Notes: generated by a model not told the origin, from the sequence alone. Positions 1 to 5,690 are shown, numbered from the stretch's first letter. The stretch: 12,116 nt of DNA from JACQXM01 sp964569425 (GCA_964569425.1 CAZMVD010000125.1:1-12116); one strand, 5' to 3'. A program made the numbers and translations.

Positions 1-465
1 AAGGCGCTGCTTGTCGCGCAGCACTTCCTCGGCCTGAATGCGGATATCCTCCGCCTGCCCGGTGATGCCGCCGTAGGGCTGGTGCAGCATCACCTTGGCG
101 TTGGGCAATATGTAGCGCTTGCCCTTGGTGCCCGCCATCAGAATGATCGCCGCGCCGCTGGCCGCCTGGCCGATGCAATAGGTCGCCACTTCCGAACCCA
201 TGAACTGCATGGTGTCGTAAATGGCCAGCGTCTGATCCACCAGCCCGCCCGGCGAGTTGATATACAGGTGCACGTCCTGGTTGCGGCGGATGGACTGCAG
301 ATAGAGCAGTTGCTGGATGATGATGCTCGCGGTGCGCTCCACGATCGGGCCCGCCAGAAAGATAATGCGATTCTCCAGGAGCATGTCGGTAAGCGACATT
401 TCCCGGGTACGCTGATACTGCGGGTACTGGTTGAATACGCCGGGGGGCGCGTGCCATTCTTGCAT
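1..465 (-). CDS. clpP: ATP-dependent Clp protease proteolytic subunit ClpP (3' end outside the window)
   Basis: This is the serine peptidase subunit that forms the barrel degrading unfolded proteins fed by ClpX or ClpA/C in the cytoplasm. The first 155 residues are visible and the gene continues past position 1. The start ATG at 465 has an AGAGGA ribosome site about ten bases upstream, and an in-frame TAG lies just beyond it, so the start is firm. Family landmarks seen are LLENRIIFLAGPI (29-41), the oxyanion loop YINSPGG (68-74), the nucleophile Ser103 in GQAASGAA and the general-base His128 in VMLHQPYGG. The catalytic Asp would lie beyond the window. The residue after the nucleophile is Gly, where most ClpPs have Met (AASMG). 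It lies downstream of tig on the same strand, the common tig-clpP order. Many planctomycetes carry a second clpP next to the first, which could lie off the left edge; that is inference. Confidence 0.96.
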   Translation of the reverse strand, partial: MQEWHAPPGVFNQYPQYQRTREMSLTDMLLENRIIFLAGPIVERTASIIIQQLLYLQSIRRNQDVHLYINSPGGLVDQTLAIYDTMQFMGSEVATYCIGQAASGAAIILMAGTKGKRYILPNAKVMLHQPYGGITGQAEDIRIQAEEVLRDKQRL

Positions 466-762
466 GAATCCATTCCTCTGCTAGCCAGCGGCGCCCCGCC
501 AGGAGCGCCGGTGATGTTCAGCGGCCGTTCCGCCAGCCCATGCCATTTTCGGTTGACGGCGGCCCGTGCTCTTTCGTTATCCAAGTACCCCGCGGGGCGA
601 ATACTATCGGCCGCTCCGCAGTGCCCCGGACTTCCCGTCGCGGCGAAGCGTACCCTTTCATGTCGGCAAAAAGTCGATTCGTCGTCACCGCGAAATTGCC
701 GCCGCGCCGCTTTCGGCGCCCTTCCAAGTACCCTCGGTTATGGGAACCGGCAAACCGCCTTC
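466..762. other. tig-clpP intergenic spacer with no convincing gene
   Basis: About 300 bases separate the tig stop from the clpP start. Only low-complexity, Arg-rich open frames occur here, with no ribosome site or recognisable protein. It holds an 11-bp direct repeat, tccaagtaccc, at 580-590 and 723-733. The first copy runs into the palindrome CCCCGCGGGG at 588-597. A short inverted repeat CGGCGC/GCGCCG (489-494 and 505-510) lies just upstream of clpP. These could be leader, terminator or promoter structures. No strong -10/-35 pair was found. Confidence 0.4.
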
Positions 763-2310
763 TCAAGTCGCGTCGCCGGCCGCGCTCGCACCGGCGGAAT
801 CCTCGGCCTCGGTGACGGCCGCGTCATCCAGCAGCCGCCCCAGGATCAGGTCATCACGCAGGCCCAGGTAGAGCATGGTCAGCCCGTCGCCTTTGCTGAG
901 TTCGTCGCGCACCCGGTCAAATCGCTTGCCGGAGCGCGCCGCCAACTGATGGATGGCGCCGTTGATCGCTTCCTCGGGCACGGTGACGTCCCAGTCCTTC
1001 GCGATTTTTTCTAGGATGAAAAACAGCTTGAGGTCGCGCACCGCCTGCGCCCGGGCCTTGTCGCGCGATTCATTCGCCATGTTGTCCACCTGCGATTCCG
1101 GCACGCCGGCGCGCAACATCTCCATGCGGCGGCGCGTCAGGGTGCGCTCCGTCTGCCGTTCGGACAACCCCTGCGGAATCTCGAAGGCCGTCTGCTCCAC
1201 GAGGTGGTTGCCGAGTTGCTCCTTCATGACGCGGTCGGCCGTTTGAAACGCCGAGGCTTCCAGCCGCCCGCGGATTTCGCTGCGCATCTCCTCTTCGCTG
1301 TCGTATCCGAAATCCTTAATCAGTTCTTCCGACAGCGGTGGGGGGGTCCAGCGTTTGACTTCGTTGATGGTGAACTCGAACGTCGCCTGCTTGCCGCGCA
1401 GCGCCACATCTTCGGTGTAGTCGTCGGGAATGGTCGCCGTCAGGGTGGCGACGTCGCCCGACTTCTTGCCGACCAGCACCGCCCCCAGCCCCTCCAGCGG
1501 AATGCCGCGGTACATCATGTCGCGCGCCGGCAGTTCGAGGTTGTCGTCGCTGTGCACCTGCCGCCCGTCGGCGGTCATGGTCACGGCCACATACAGTCGG
1601 TCGTTGGGCTCGATGACGCCCCCCTCGACCGGTGCCAGGTCGGCGGCATACATGCGGATGCGCTCAGCCTCGGCGTTGATCTGCTCGTCGGTAATGGCCA
1701 CCCTGGGTTTGCGAACGGGTATGCCCTTGAGTTCCGGCAGTTCAAACTTGGGCCGCAATTCCATTTCGCAGGAGAAGGTGAGCGCGCCTTCGCGCGGCAG
1801 CTCGAGGTGGTCGAGCGCTTTGTCGAGCGACAGGAGCTTTTCCGATTCGGTGTCTTCGTCGGTCCGCGTCGCGCCGGGCTCCCTGACCTTGACGAAGAAC
1901 AGCGGATCGCCCAGCGGATCGAGGTCCTCTTTCTCCACCGCGGCGAGGTAGCCGTTGGCAAAAAGCTGGCTCTTGAGCTGATCGCCGACGTCGGAGGCGA
2001 AGCGCTTCTCGACCAGCCGCAGCGGCGCGTGACCTTTGCGAAAGCCGGGGATCAGCGCGTCGCGGCGCAGTTCCGCGAATTCCTCGGTCATCCGCTCGTC
2101 GATGGTCTCGCGCGGAATGGTGATGGTGAGCTTGAGGCGCAGGGCACCGATTTCCTTCAGTTCGACAATGATGGCCTCCTTGAGGACGGCCATCAGGCGC
2201 TCTTCTTTGGTGGGCTCGTCCGCGCCGACGATCTCCTGCGAGTCGTCCTCTAGCGGGTTCTCTTCACCCTCGACGTCATCCTGTTCCACGGCCAGGTCTT
2301 CATCGACCAT
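763..2310 (-). CDS. tig: Trigger factor (ribosome-associated chaperone / prolyl isomerase)
   Basis: Trigger factor binds the ribosome near the exit tunnel, shelters nascent chains and has peptidyl-prolyl isomerase activity. The product is 515 aa, against 432 in E. coli. Residues 1-40 form an acidic Asp/Glu-rich extension. The ribosome-binding domain follows (about 45-195) with the signature GFRKGHAP at 89-96. An FKBP-like isomerase domain spans about 232-322 (RLYVAVTM, GLGAVLVGKKSGD, FEFTINEVKRW). The helical C-terminal chaperone domain runs to about 495 and ends in an Ala/Asp-rich tail. The frame stays open 54 codons further upstream, but ATG 2310 was chosen because AAAGGAG precedes it and the upstream part is Cys/Pro-rich and unlike the family. 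clpP lies downstream on the same strand, so nascent-chain folding and proteolysis are linked. It is probably the first gene of this transcription unit. Confidence 0.96.
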   Translation of the reverse strand: MVDEDLAVEQDDVEGEENPLEDDSQEIVGADEPTKEERLMAVLKEAIIVELKEIGALRLKLTITIPRETIDERMTEEFAELRRDALIPGFRKGHAPLRLVEKRFASDVGDQLKSQLFANGYLAAVEKEDLDPLGDPLFFVKVREPGATRTDEDTESEKLLSLDKALDHLELPREGALTFSCEMELRPKFELPELKGIPVRKPRVAITDEQINAEAERIRMYAADLAPVEGGVIEPNDRLYVAVTMTADGRQVHSDDNLELPARDMMYRGIPLEGLGAVLVGKKSGDVATLTATIPDDYTEDVALRGKQATFEFTINEVKRWTPPPLSEELIKDFGYDSEEEMRSEIRGRLEASAFQTADRVMKEQLGNHLVEQTAFEIPQGLSERQTERTLTRRRMEMLRAGVPESQVDNMANESRDKARAQAVRDLKLFFILEKIAKDWDVTVPEEAINGAIHQLAARSGKRFDRVRDELSKGDGLTMLYLGLRDDLILGRLLDDAAVTEAEDSAGASAAGDAT

Positions 2311-2387
2311 GGGGCGGCTCCTTTCGACCCGGGCCAACCCAGAAGCGACCCTGACGCCAGGGACGTCGACCATCGGCCCGAGCGCGC

Positions 2388-2416
2388 AAGGTACCGCAGC
2401 GCTTTGCGGCTGGCAA
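2388..2416 (-). promoter_or_regulatory. Candidate sigma-70-like promoter for tig
   Basis: Read on the minus strand, TTGCCA (5 of 6 to the -35 consensus) is followed after 17 bases by TACCTT (3 of 6 to the -10 consensus). This lies about 80 bases upstream of the tig ATG. The spacing is ideal but the -10 is poor, so this is a guess from sequence only. Confidence 0.25.
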
Positions 2417-2451
2417 CTGGCTGATGGCGCGGCCACGGGGACGCAAGCGAC

Positions 2452-2486
2452 GAATGGCGAATGGCGAATCAAGAATGGCGAATGAA
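2452..2486. repeat. Heptamer tandem repeat (GAATGGC-type, 5 units)
   Basis: Five head-to-tail 7-base units are seen: gaatggc, gaatggc, gaatcaa, gaatggc, gaatgaa. The array ends three bases before double-hairpin repeat copy 1. A shorter relative (gaatggc, gaagggc, gaatcgg) lies upstream of copy 2. Confidence 0.75.
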
Positions 2487-2489
2487 GAA

Positions 2490-2551
2490 GTAGGGCGGGC
2501 TCCGCCCGCCATTGGTCAACAATGAGTTGCGGCGGGCATAGCCCGCCCTAC
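2490..2551. repeat. Double-hairpin intergenic repeat, copy 1 (best preserved)
   Basis: The element is 62 bp with 11-bp terminal inverted repeats, GTAGGGCGGGC at the left and GCCCGCCCTAC at the right. It folds as two 7-bp stem-loops, ggcgggc-tcc-gcccgcc (2494-2510) and ggcgggc-ata-gcccgcc (2531-2547). They are joined by a 20-base linker containing aatgagttgc. Related copies are at 4819, 5582 and 6490. It resembles REP/BIME or MITE elements; no transposase is present. The TAG stop of the minus-strand membrane protein gene (2548-2550) lies inside its right terminus. Confidence 0.85.
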
Positions 2552-2958
2552 GGCTGTGCGGAATTGGAATGGGGAAGTGGGACCGGTATCGGGTTCCGAG
2601 ATCGCTCATCAATCCAGGCGAAGACCATCGCCGCGAGCACGAACAACCCCGCCAGCCACGGCGAGTTGTCCACTGCCAGTTGCAGCCAGCCCAGCGACGG
2701 CACGTCGATGAACAAATTGAGGGCCGGCGCGGCGCCCGAGGCGAGAGCGGCCCAGAGGCAATAGCGGCTCATCCGCCGATACCAGGTGGCCGGGTGGCGG
2801 TACATCATGGCGATGAACACGGCGGCGCCGACCAGCGGCAGCCAGGACCAGACGCTGCGCGGGAAGTGCCAGACGAGCAGGGCCTGCAACATCGCCGCGA
2901 CGGCCGCGAGCAGTGACCACAGCCACCAGCGGTCTTTGGTTGCGGGCGTCGCAGTCAT
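2548..2958 (-). CDS. Small four-helix integral membrane protein, function unknown
   Basis: I do not recognise this 136-aa protein. It has four hydrophobic stretches likely to span the membrane (about 11-31, 37-53, 66-84 and 99-115). Short basic or aromatic loops (RHPATWYRRMSRY at 54-66) lie between them, and the proline-rich tail is NPIPVPLPHSNSAQP. No catalytic or metal-binding motif is visible. ATG 2958 was chosen; an in-frame GTG at 2976 would add six residues, and neither has a good ribosome site. It is transcribed toward tig but separated from it by the hairpin repeat and heptamer array. The stop codon is supplied by the end of that repeat, so the last residues may have changed when the element inserted (inference). 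A continuous hydrophobic pattern supports a real gene. Confidence 0.65.
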   Translation of the reverse strand: MTATPATKDRWWLWSLLAAVAAMLQALLVWHFPRSVWSWLPLVGAAVFIAMMYRHPATWYRRMSRYCLWAALASGAAPALNLFIDVPSLGWLQLAVDNSPWLAGLFVLAAMVFAWIDERSRNPIPVPLPHSNSAQP

Positions 2959-3127
2959 TGAACTGTTTTCATGCACGGGCGCAGGCTCGCAGATTGTTCC
3001 AGCGTGAAGGTGTCAATCGGCCCCGGCAAGCATACCCCACGCCTCCCCACCCGTCGACGCGCCGAAGTTGAGCGGCGAACGCACGAACCCACGAACCCAC
3101 CCGCGACGGTCAATCCGGCCCCGCCCT

Positions 3128-3146
3128 CCCCCCTTCACAAGGGGGG
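3128..3146. repeat. CCCCCCTT-CAC-AAGGGGGG hairpin repeat
   Basis: A perfect 8-bp stem with a 3-base loop is followed by a second G-run (attcaggggggtat). From memory, this stem plus trailing gattcagggggg layout matches a dispersed repeat found in many unrelated bacteria, whose translation reads like PPLxKGGxxG. Only one copy lies in this window. Confidence 0.7.
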
Positions 3147-3210
3147 ATTCAGGGGGGTATCCCGATCGGCGAAAGCCATGGAGCGATCGAGCATGACCGC
3201 TCGTTGTCAC

Positions 3211-3229
3211 TCGCGGTACGGTACCGCGA
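3211..3229. promoter_or_regulatory. 19-bp palindrome, possible operator
   Basis: TCGCGGTAC and GTACCGCGA form a perfect 9-bp inverted repeat around a single central G. It lies in the divergent spacer about 400 bases before fbaB and 250 bases before the minus-strand membrane protein gene. A further inverted pair, AGCCATGG (3174-3181) and CCATGGCT (3233-3240), surrounds it. The symmetry fits a dimeric regulator site, but no regulator gene is nearby. Confidence 0.35.
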
Positions 3230-3332
3230 CGGCCATGGCTACCCTGCAAGGGTCGTCGTACGCCATCGCACCATTGGTTTGTGAAGAAACGGGCAGGCGT
3301 TTGCCGTGCGGGATTTGAATTCCGGGATACGA

Positions 3333-3349
3333 CGACCCCTGCGGGGTCG
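3333..3349. repeat. CGACCCC-TGC-GGGGTCG hairpin
   Basis: A perfect 7-bp stem with a TGC loop. The core GACCCCTGCGGGGTC recurs exactly at 3410-3424, so this is a dispersed hairpin rather than a single site. Confidence 0.7.
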
Positions 3350-3369
3350 AGCACCAATCGGGCCGGTTA

Positions 3370-3398
3370 CCGGGGGTTGCGCTGCGCTTAACCCCCGG
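3370..3398. repeat. CCGGGGGTT / AACCCCCGG hairpin
   Basis: A 9-bp perfect stem (3370-3378 with 3390-3398) encloses an 11-base loop, gcgctgcgctt, which is itself partly self-complementary. This motif is reminiscent of abundant intergenic hairpins in planctomycete genomes, from memory and unchecked. It lies between the two GACCCC hairpins. Confidence 0.7.
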
Positions 3399-3408
3399 CT
3401 ATTAGCGT

Positions 3409-3425
3409 GGACCCCTGCGGGGTCC
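3409..3425. repeat. GGACCCC-TGC-GGGGTCC hairpin (second copy)
   Basis: A perfect 7-bp stem with a TGC loop, sharing a 15-bp identical core with the hairpin at 3333. Its right half is also the first unit of the 23-bp tandem array, so the array may have grown from this hairpin (inference). Confidence 0.7.
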
Positions 3426-3531
3426 CTCTGCCAAATCCTGCGGGGTTCCTTCGCCAGATTCTGCGGAGGCCCTTCGCCGATTATCTGCGGAGGCCCTTCG
3501 CCGATTCCTGCGGGGTTCCTTCGCCAGGCAG
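3416..3531. repeat. 23-bp tandem array, five contiguous units
   Basis: Units start at 3416, 3439, 3462, 3486 and 3509 and are 23, 23, 24, 23 and 23 bases long. Each begins TGCGG(G/A)G and carries a central cctt/ccct followed by cgcca or cgccga. Units 3 and 4 are near-identical (tgcggaggcccttcgccgat), and units 2 and 5 share tgcggggttccttcgccag. There are no spacers between them, so this is not a CRISPR. The array ends about 100 bases before the fbaB start. Confidence 0.8.
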
Positions 3532-3632
3532 GAGGCGTGGCGGACTTTGCGGGGGGCTGCGCGGGCGGGTACGATGGGACGGCTGAACCAGGGCGTGAGA
3601 CCTGTCTGTTTTTTGTTGGAGGAGGAGCTTCG

Positions 3633-4685
3633 ATGAGCGCCATTTCGGACCTGTTGGGGAGCGAGGCGGAGTCGTTGTTGGGCTATCAGTGCAAGGGCGT
3701 CGACAAGTCGATGCTGACGCTGCCGGGGCCGGATTTCATCGACCGGGTGATGGCGCAGTCGGACCGGCCGATCCGGGCGCTGCGCGCGCTGCATGCCATC
3801 TTCAACCACGGGCGGCTGGCGGGCACCGGGTACCTCTCGATTCTGCCGGTGGATCAAGGGATTGAGCACAGCGCCGGGGCGTCGTTTGCGCCCAATCCGC
3901 TGTACTTCGACCCGGAGAACATCGTGCGGCTGGCGATCGAGGGCGGGTGCAACGCGGTGGCATCGACGCTGGGCGTGCTGGGTTCCGTGGCGCGGAAGTA
4001 TGCGCACAAGATTCCGTTCCTGGTCAAGCTGAATCACAACGAGCTGCTGACGTATCCGAACAAGTACGACCAGATCATGTTCGCCAACGTGCGGCAGGCG
4101 TGGGAGATGGGGGCCATGGCCGTGGGGGCGACGATCTACTTCGGCTCCGACGAATCGGCCCGGCAGATTCAGGAAGTAAGCGAGGCGTTCCACGAGGCGC
4201 ACGAGATGGGCATGGCCACGGTGCTGTGGTGCTATCTGCGGAACAGCGCGTTCAAGAAGGACGGGGTGGATTATCACACGGCCGCGGACATGACCAGCCA
4301 GGCGAACCATCTGGGGGTGACGATCGAAGCGGACATCATCAAGCAGAAGCAGGCGACGGTGAACGGGGGGTTCACGGCGTTGAACTTCTCGAAGACGAGC
4401 AAGCTGGTGTACGAGAAGCTGGCGCCGAACCATCCGATCGAGCTGACGCGCTACCAGGTGGTGGGTTGCTACATGGGGCGGATGGGGCTGATCAACTCGG
4501 GCGGCGAATCGGGCGGGGCGAGCGATTTCGCCGACGCGGCGCGGACGGCGGTGATCAACAAGCGCGCCGGGGGCACGGGGCTGATCTCGGGTCGCAAGGC
4601 GTTTCAGCGGCCGATGGCCGAAGGGGTGAAGCTGCTGAACGTGATTCAGGATGTGTACCTGGATCGGGGGATAACGGTGGCGTAG
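3633..4685 (+). CDS. fbaB: Class I fructose-bisphosphate aldolase, FbaB/DhnA type
   Basis: This enzyme cleaves fructose-1,6-bisphosphate to dihydroxyacetone phosphate and glyceraldehyde-3-phosphate (and the reverse) through a Schiff base, in the cytoplasm. The product is 350 aa, matching my recollection of E. coli FbaB in length and in long blocks: RLAGTGYLSILPVDQGIEHS (61-80), IPFLVKLNHNE (127-137), YLRNSAFKKDGVDYH (201-215) and RTAVINKRAGGTGLI. Lys237 in EADIIKQK aligns with the Schiff-base lysine of FbaB. The frame is open well upstream, but ATG 3633 has a strong GGAGGAGGAG ribosome site and starts the family homology exactly. It is a single-gene unit with repeat-rich DNA upstream. It can serve glycolysis or gluconeogenesis. 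Confidence 0.97.
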   Translation: MSAISDLLGSEAESLLGYQCKGVDKSMLTLPGPDFIDRVMAQSDRPIRALRALHAIFNHGRLAGTGYLSILPVDQGIEHSAGASFAPNPLYFDPENIVRLAIEGGCNAVASTLGVLGSVARKYAHKIPFLVKLNHNELLTYPNKYDQIMFANVRQAWEMGAMAVGATIYFGSDESARQIQEVSEAFHEAHEMGMATVLWCYLRNSAFKKDGVDYHTAADMTSQANHLGVTIEADIIKQKQATVNGGFTALNFSKTSKLVYEKLAPNHPIELTRYQVVGCYMGRMGLINSGGESGGASDFADAARTAVINKRAGGTGLISGRKAFQRPMAEGVKLLNVIQDVYLDRGITVA

Positions 4686-4755
4686 CTTCGCGCGCGATGC
4701 GCGGCGCCGTTCGCCGGGGGCGCAGCCGGATTTTGGAGGCGAATCGAGCGGGTGC

Positions 4756-4776
4756 GAATGGCGAAGGGCGAATCGG
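4756..4776. repeat. Short heptamer array (GAATGGC-type, 3 units)
   Basis: The units are gaatggc, gaagggc and gaatcgg. It lies 43 bases before double-hairpin copy 2, in the same orientation as the longer heptamer array beside copy 1. Confidence 0.5.
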
Positions 4777-4818
4777 AAACGTCGCCGGTGCAGGGGGTAG
4801 CGGGTGGACAGTAAAGAA

Positions 4819-4882
4819 GTGGGGCGGGGCTCTGCCCGCCATTGTGCAAATTGAGTTGCGGCGGGCATAGCCCGCGCGCTAC
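4819..4882. repeat. Double-hairpin intergenic repeat, copy 2
   Basis: It is nearly collinear with copy 1. Left stem ggcggg (4823-4828) pairs with cccgcc (4835-4840). The linker attgtgcaaattgagttgcg is followed by right stem gcgggc-ata-gcccgc (4861-4875). The right terminus has a cg insertion (GCCCGCGCGCTACG) that breaks the outer inverted repeat. The same gaagt(a/g)ggg junction is found at the left of copies 1 and 2. It lies just upstream of the PIN-toxin gene. Confidence 0.8.
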
Positions 4883-4920
4883 GTCTTGTTGAAAGCCAGC
4901 GGCGAACACGGCATCAGAAC

Positions 4921-5391
4921 ATGGCAGCAAGCGTCTTTGTCGAGACAAGCGTCCCCAGCGCGTTCGTGAGCACACGCGCCGATTCGGGCAGCGTCTATCG
5001 ACGCGAAATCACGCGACAATGGTGGCAGCAGCAGCTTTCGTACTACGAAGTTGCAACGTCGGACGGAGTGATCCTGGAACTGCGCGCCGGCACGTGGCCG
5101 GGGCAGCAGGAGGCGATCGCACTGATGGAGGGGTTGCCGCGATTGGCCATCGACGAGGAAATCATGGGCGTGGCCCAGCGATACATCGATGAACGTCTCG
5201 TGCCGGCTGACGTGAAAGGCGACGCGTTGCACCTGGCCACGGCGAGCGTTCGAGAATTGGATTTCCTGTTGACCTGGAACATTCGGCATTTGGCCAATCC
5301 GAACAAGGTTGATCACCTGGCGGCCGTCAATCGGCGATTGTCTCTGTTTACGCCGCGAATCGTGACCCCCGACATGCTCTGGTGGGAGTAG
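4921..5391 (+). CDS. PIN-domain ribonuclease toxin (VapC-like)
   Basis: PIN-domain toxins are Mg-dependent RNases that cut tRNA, rRNA or mRNA and are held off by a cognate antitoxin. This 156-aa protein has the PIN acidic layout: Glu8 in VFVETSVPS, Glu53 in VILELRAG, Asp101 in GDALHLA and Asp114 in ELDFLLTWNIRHLAN. It ends IVTPDMLWWE. The first acidic residue is Glu rather than the usual Asp; I recall this as typical of a VapC-like branch beginning IETS/IETT. Length fits the family. ATG 4921 is the natural start (MAASVFVETS), although the ribosome site is weak. A 62-aa gene follows five bases after the stop, so the pair is toxin-first, unlike classical vapBC. Hairpin repeat copies flank the pair. 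The RNA target cannot be told from sequence. Confidence 0.85.
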   Translation: MAASVFVETSVPSAFVSTRADSGSVYRREITRQWWQQQLSYYEVATSDGVILELRAGTWPGQQEAIALMEGLPRLAIDEEIMGVAQRYIDERLVPADVKGDALHLATASVRELDFLLTWNIRHLANPNKVDHLAAVNRRLSLFTPRIVTPDMLWWE

Positions 5392-5396
5392 ATGAC

Positions 5397-5585
5397 ATGG
5401 CCGGCAAACCAGAAGATTTTCCTGATCCCCTAATTGACGAAGTACGGGAGCGGCGTCGTCAGCTTTGGGCGGAGCACGACAACGACCCGGGAAGAATACT
5501 CGAAGCGATCCGGAGGCTCCAGGCGGAACATCCCGAGAAGATAGGCGATCCACGGAAGTCGCGCCGCGATGCCGCGAAAAAGTAG
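5397..5585 (+). CDS. Small partner (probable antitoxin) of the PIN toxin
   Basis: This 62-aa charged protein reads PDPLIDEVRERRRQLWAEH (9-27) followed by PGRILEAIRRLQAEHPEKIG (31-50) and a basic tail ending AAKK. Two amphipathic helices are likely; no helix-turn-helix or ribbon motif is clear. Small proteins with a DPLxxEVRxxR start commonly accompany this PIN subfamily, from memory, so antitoxin is the best guess. ATG 5397 was chosen because GGGAG lies eight bases upstream, inside the end of the toxin gene. An in-frame GTG at 5382 would overlap the toxin and add five residues. Translational coupling with the toxin is likely. The TAG stop (5583-5585) lies inside the left terminus of hairpin repeat copy 3. 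Confidence 0.7.
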   Translation: MAGKPEDFPDPLIDEVRERRRQLWAEHDNDPGRILEAIRRLQAEHPEKIGDPRKSRRDAAKK

Positions 5586-5644
5586 GACCGGCGCCGGCCG
5601 CCATTGTGCAAGAAATGAGTCGCGGCGGGCAAAGCCCGCCCTAG
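5582..5644. repeat. Double-hairpin intergenic repeat, copy 3
   Basis: The right half is well kept: ggcgggc-aaa-gcccgcc (5624-5640) followed by ctag. The linker ccattgtgcaagaaatgagt matches copies 1 and 2. The left hairpin has changed to the palindrome CCGGCGCCGG (5588-5597), so it can still fold although the bases differ. Its GTAGG left end provides the stop codon of the upstream antitoxin-like gene. Confidence 0.8.
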
Positions 5645-5690
5645 GACGCTCGTACCATTGGCGCTTGAGGCGAAGGGGTGTGCCAAGGGT

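Larger units (their letters stand above)
2959..3632. other. Long gene-free divergent intergenic region rich in small repeats
   Basis: About 670 bases separate the membrane protein gene and fbaB, which diverge. I found no convincing gene; open frames here are Arg/Pro-rich and lack homology-like blocks. The region holds an 8-bp triplicate (gaacgcac, gaacccac, gaacccac at 3077-3100), a C6/G6 hairpin, a 19-bp palindrome, three further GC-rich hairpins and a 23-bp tandem array. These are listed separately. Promoters for both flanking genes should lie here. A weak pair, TTTGCG (3546) and TACGAT (3570) spaced 18 bases apart, could serve fbaB. Confidence 0.6.

Noticed and set aside
518..766. 82-codon frame between tig and clpP on minus
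   Set aside because: It is Arg/Gly-rich with no ribosome site, overlaps the tig stop, and no family is recognised.
1204..2253. 349-codon open frame on plus across tig
   Set aside because: It is antisense to trigger factor, has no ribosome site and no recognisable domain.
2311..2472. Longer trigger factor N terminus
   Set aside because: The extra 54 residues are Cys/Pro-rich, cover the likely promoter and the edge of the heptamer array, and lack a ribosome site. ATG 2310 has AAAGGAG.
3303..3330. Resemblance of ggatttgaattccggg to a tRNA T-arm
   Set aside because: No acceptor, D or anticodon stem can be built around it.
3416..3531. Possible CRISPR array
   Set aside because: Units of 23-24 bp are directly contiguous with no unique spacers, and no cas gene is present.
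4686..4735. Possible intrinsic terminator after fbaB
   Set aside because: Only short 4-5 bp stems (cgcgc-gat-gcgcg) with no following T-run at the right distance.
3402..4868. 488-codon open frame on minus across fbaB
   Set aside because: It is antisense to a clearly real aldolase, with Arg/His-rich composition and no motif; a high-GC shadow.
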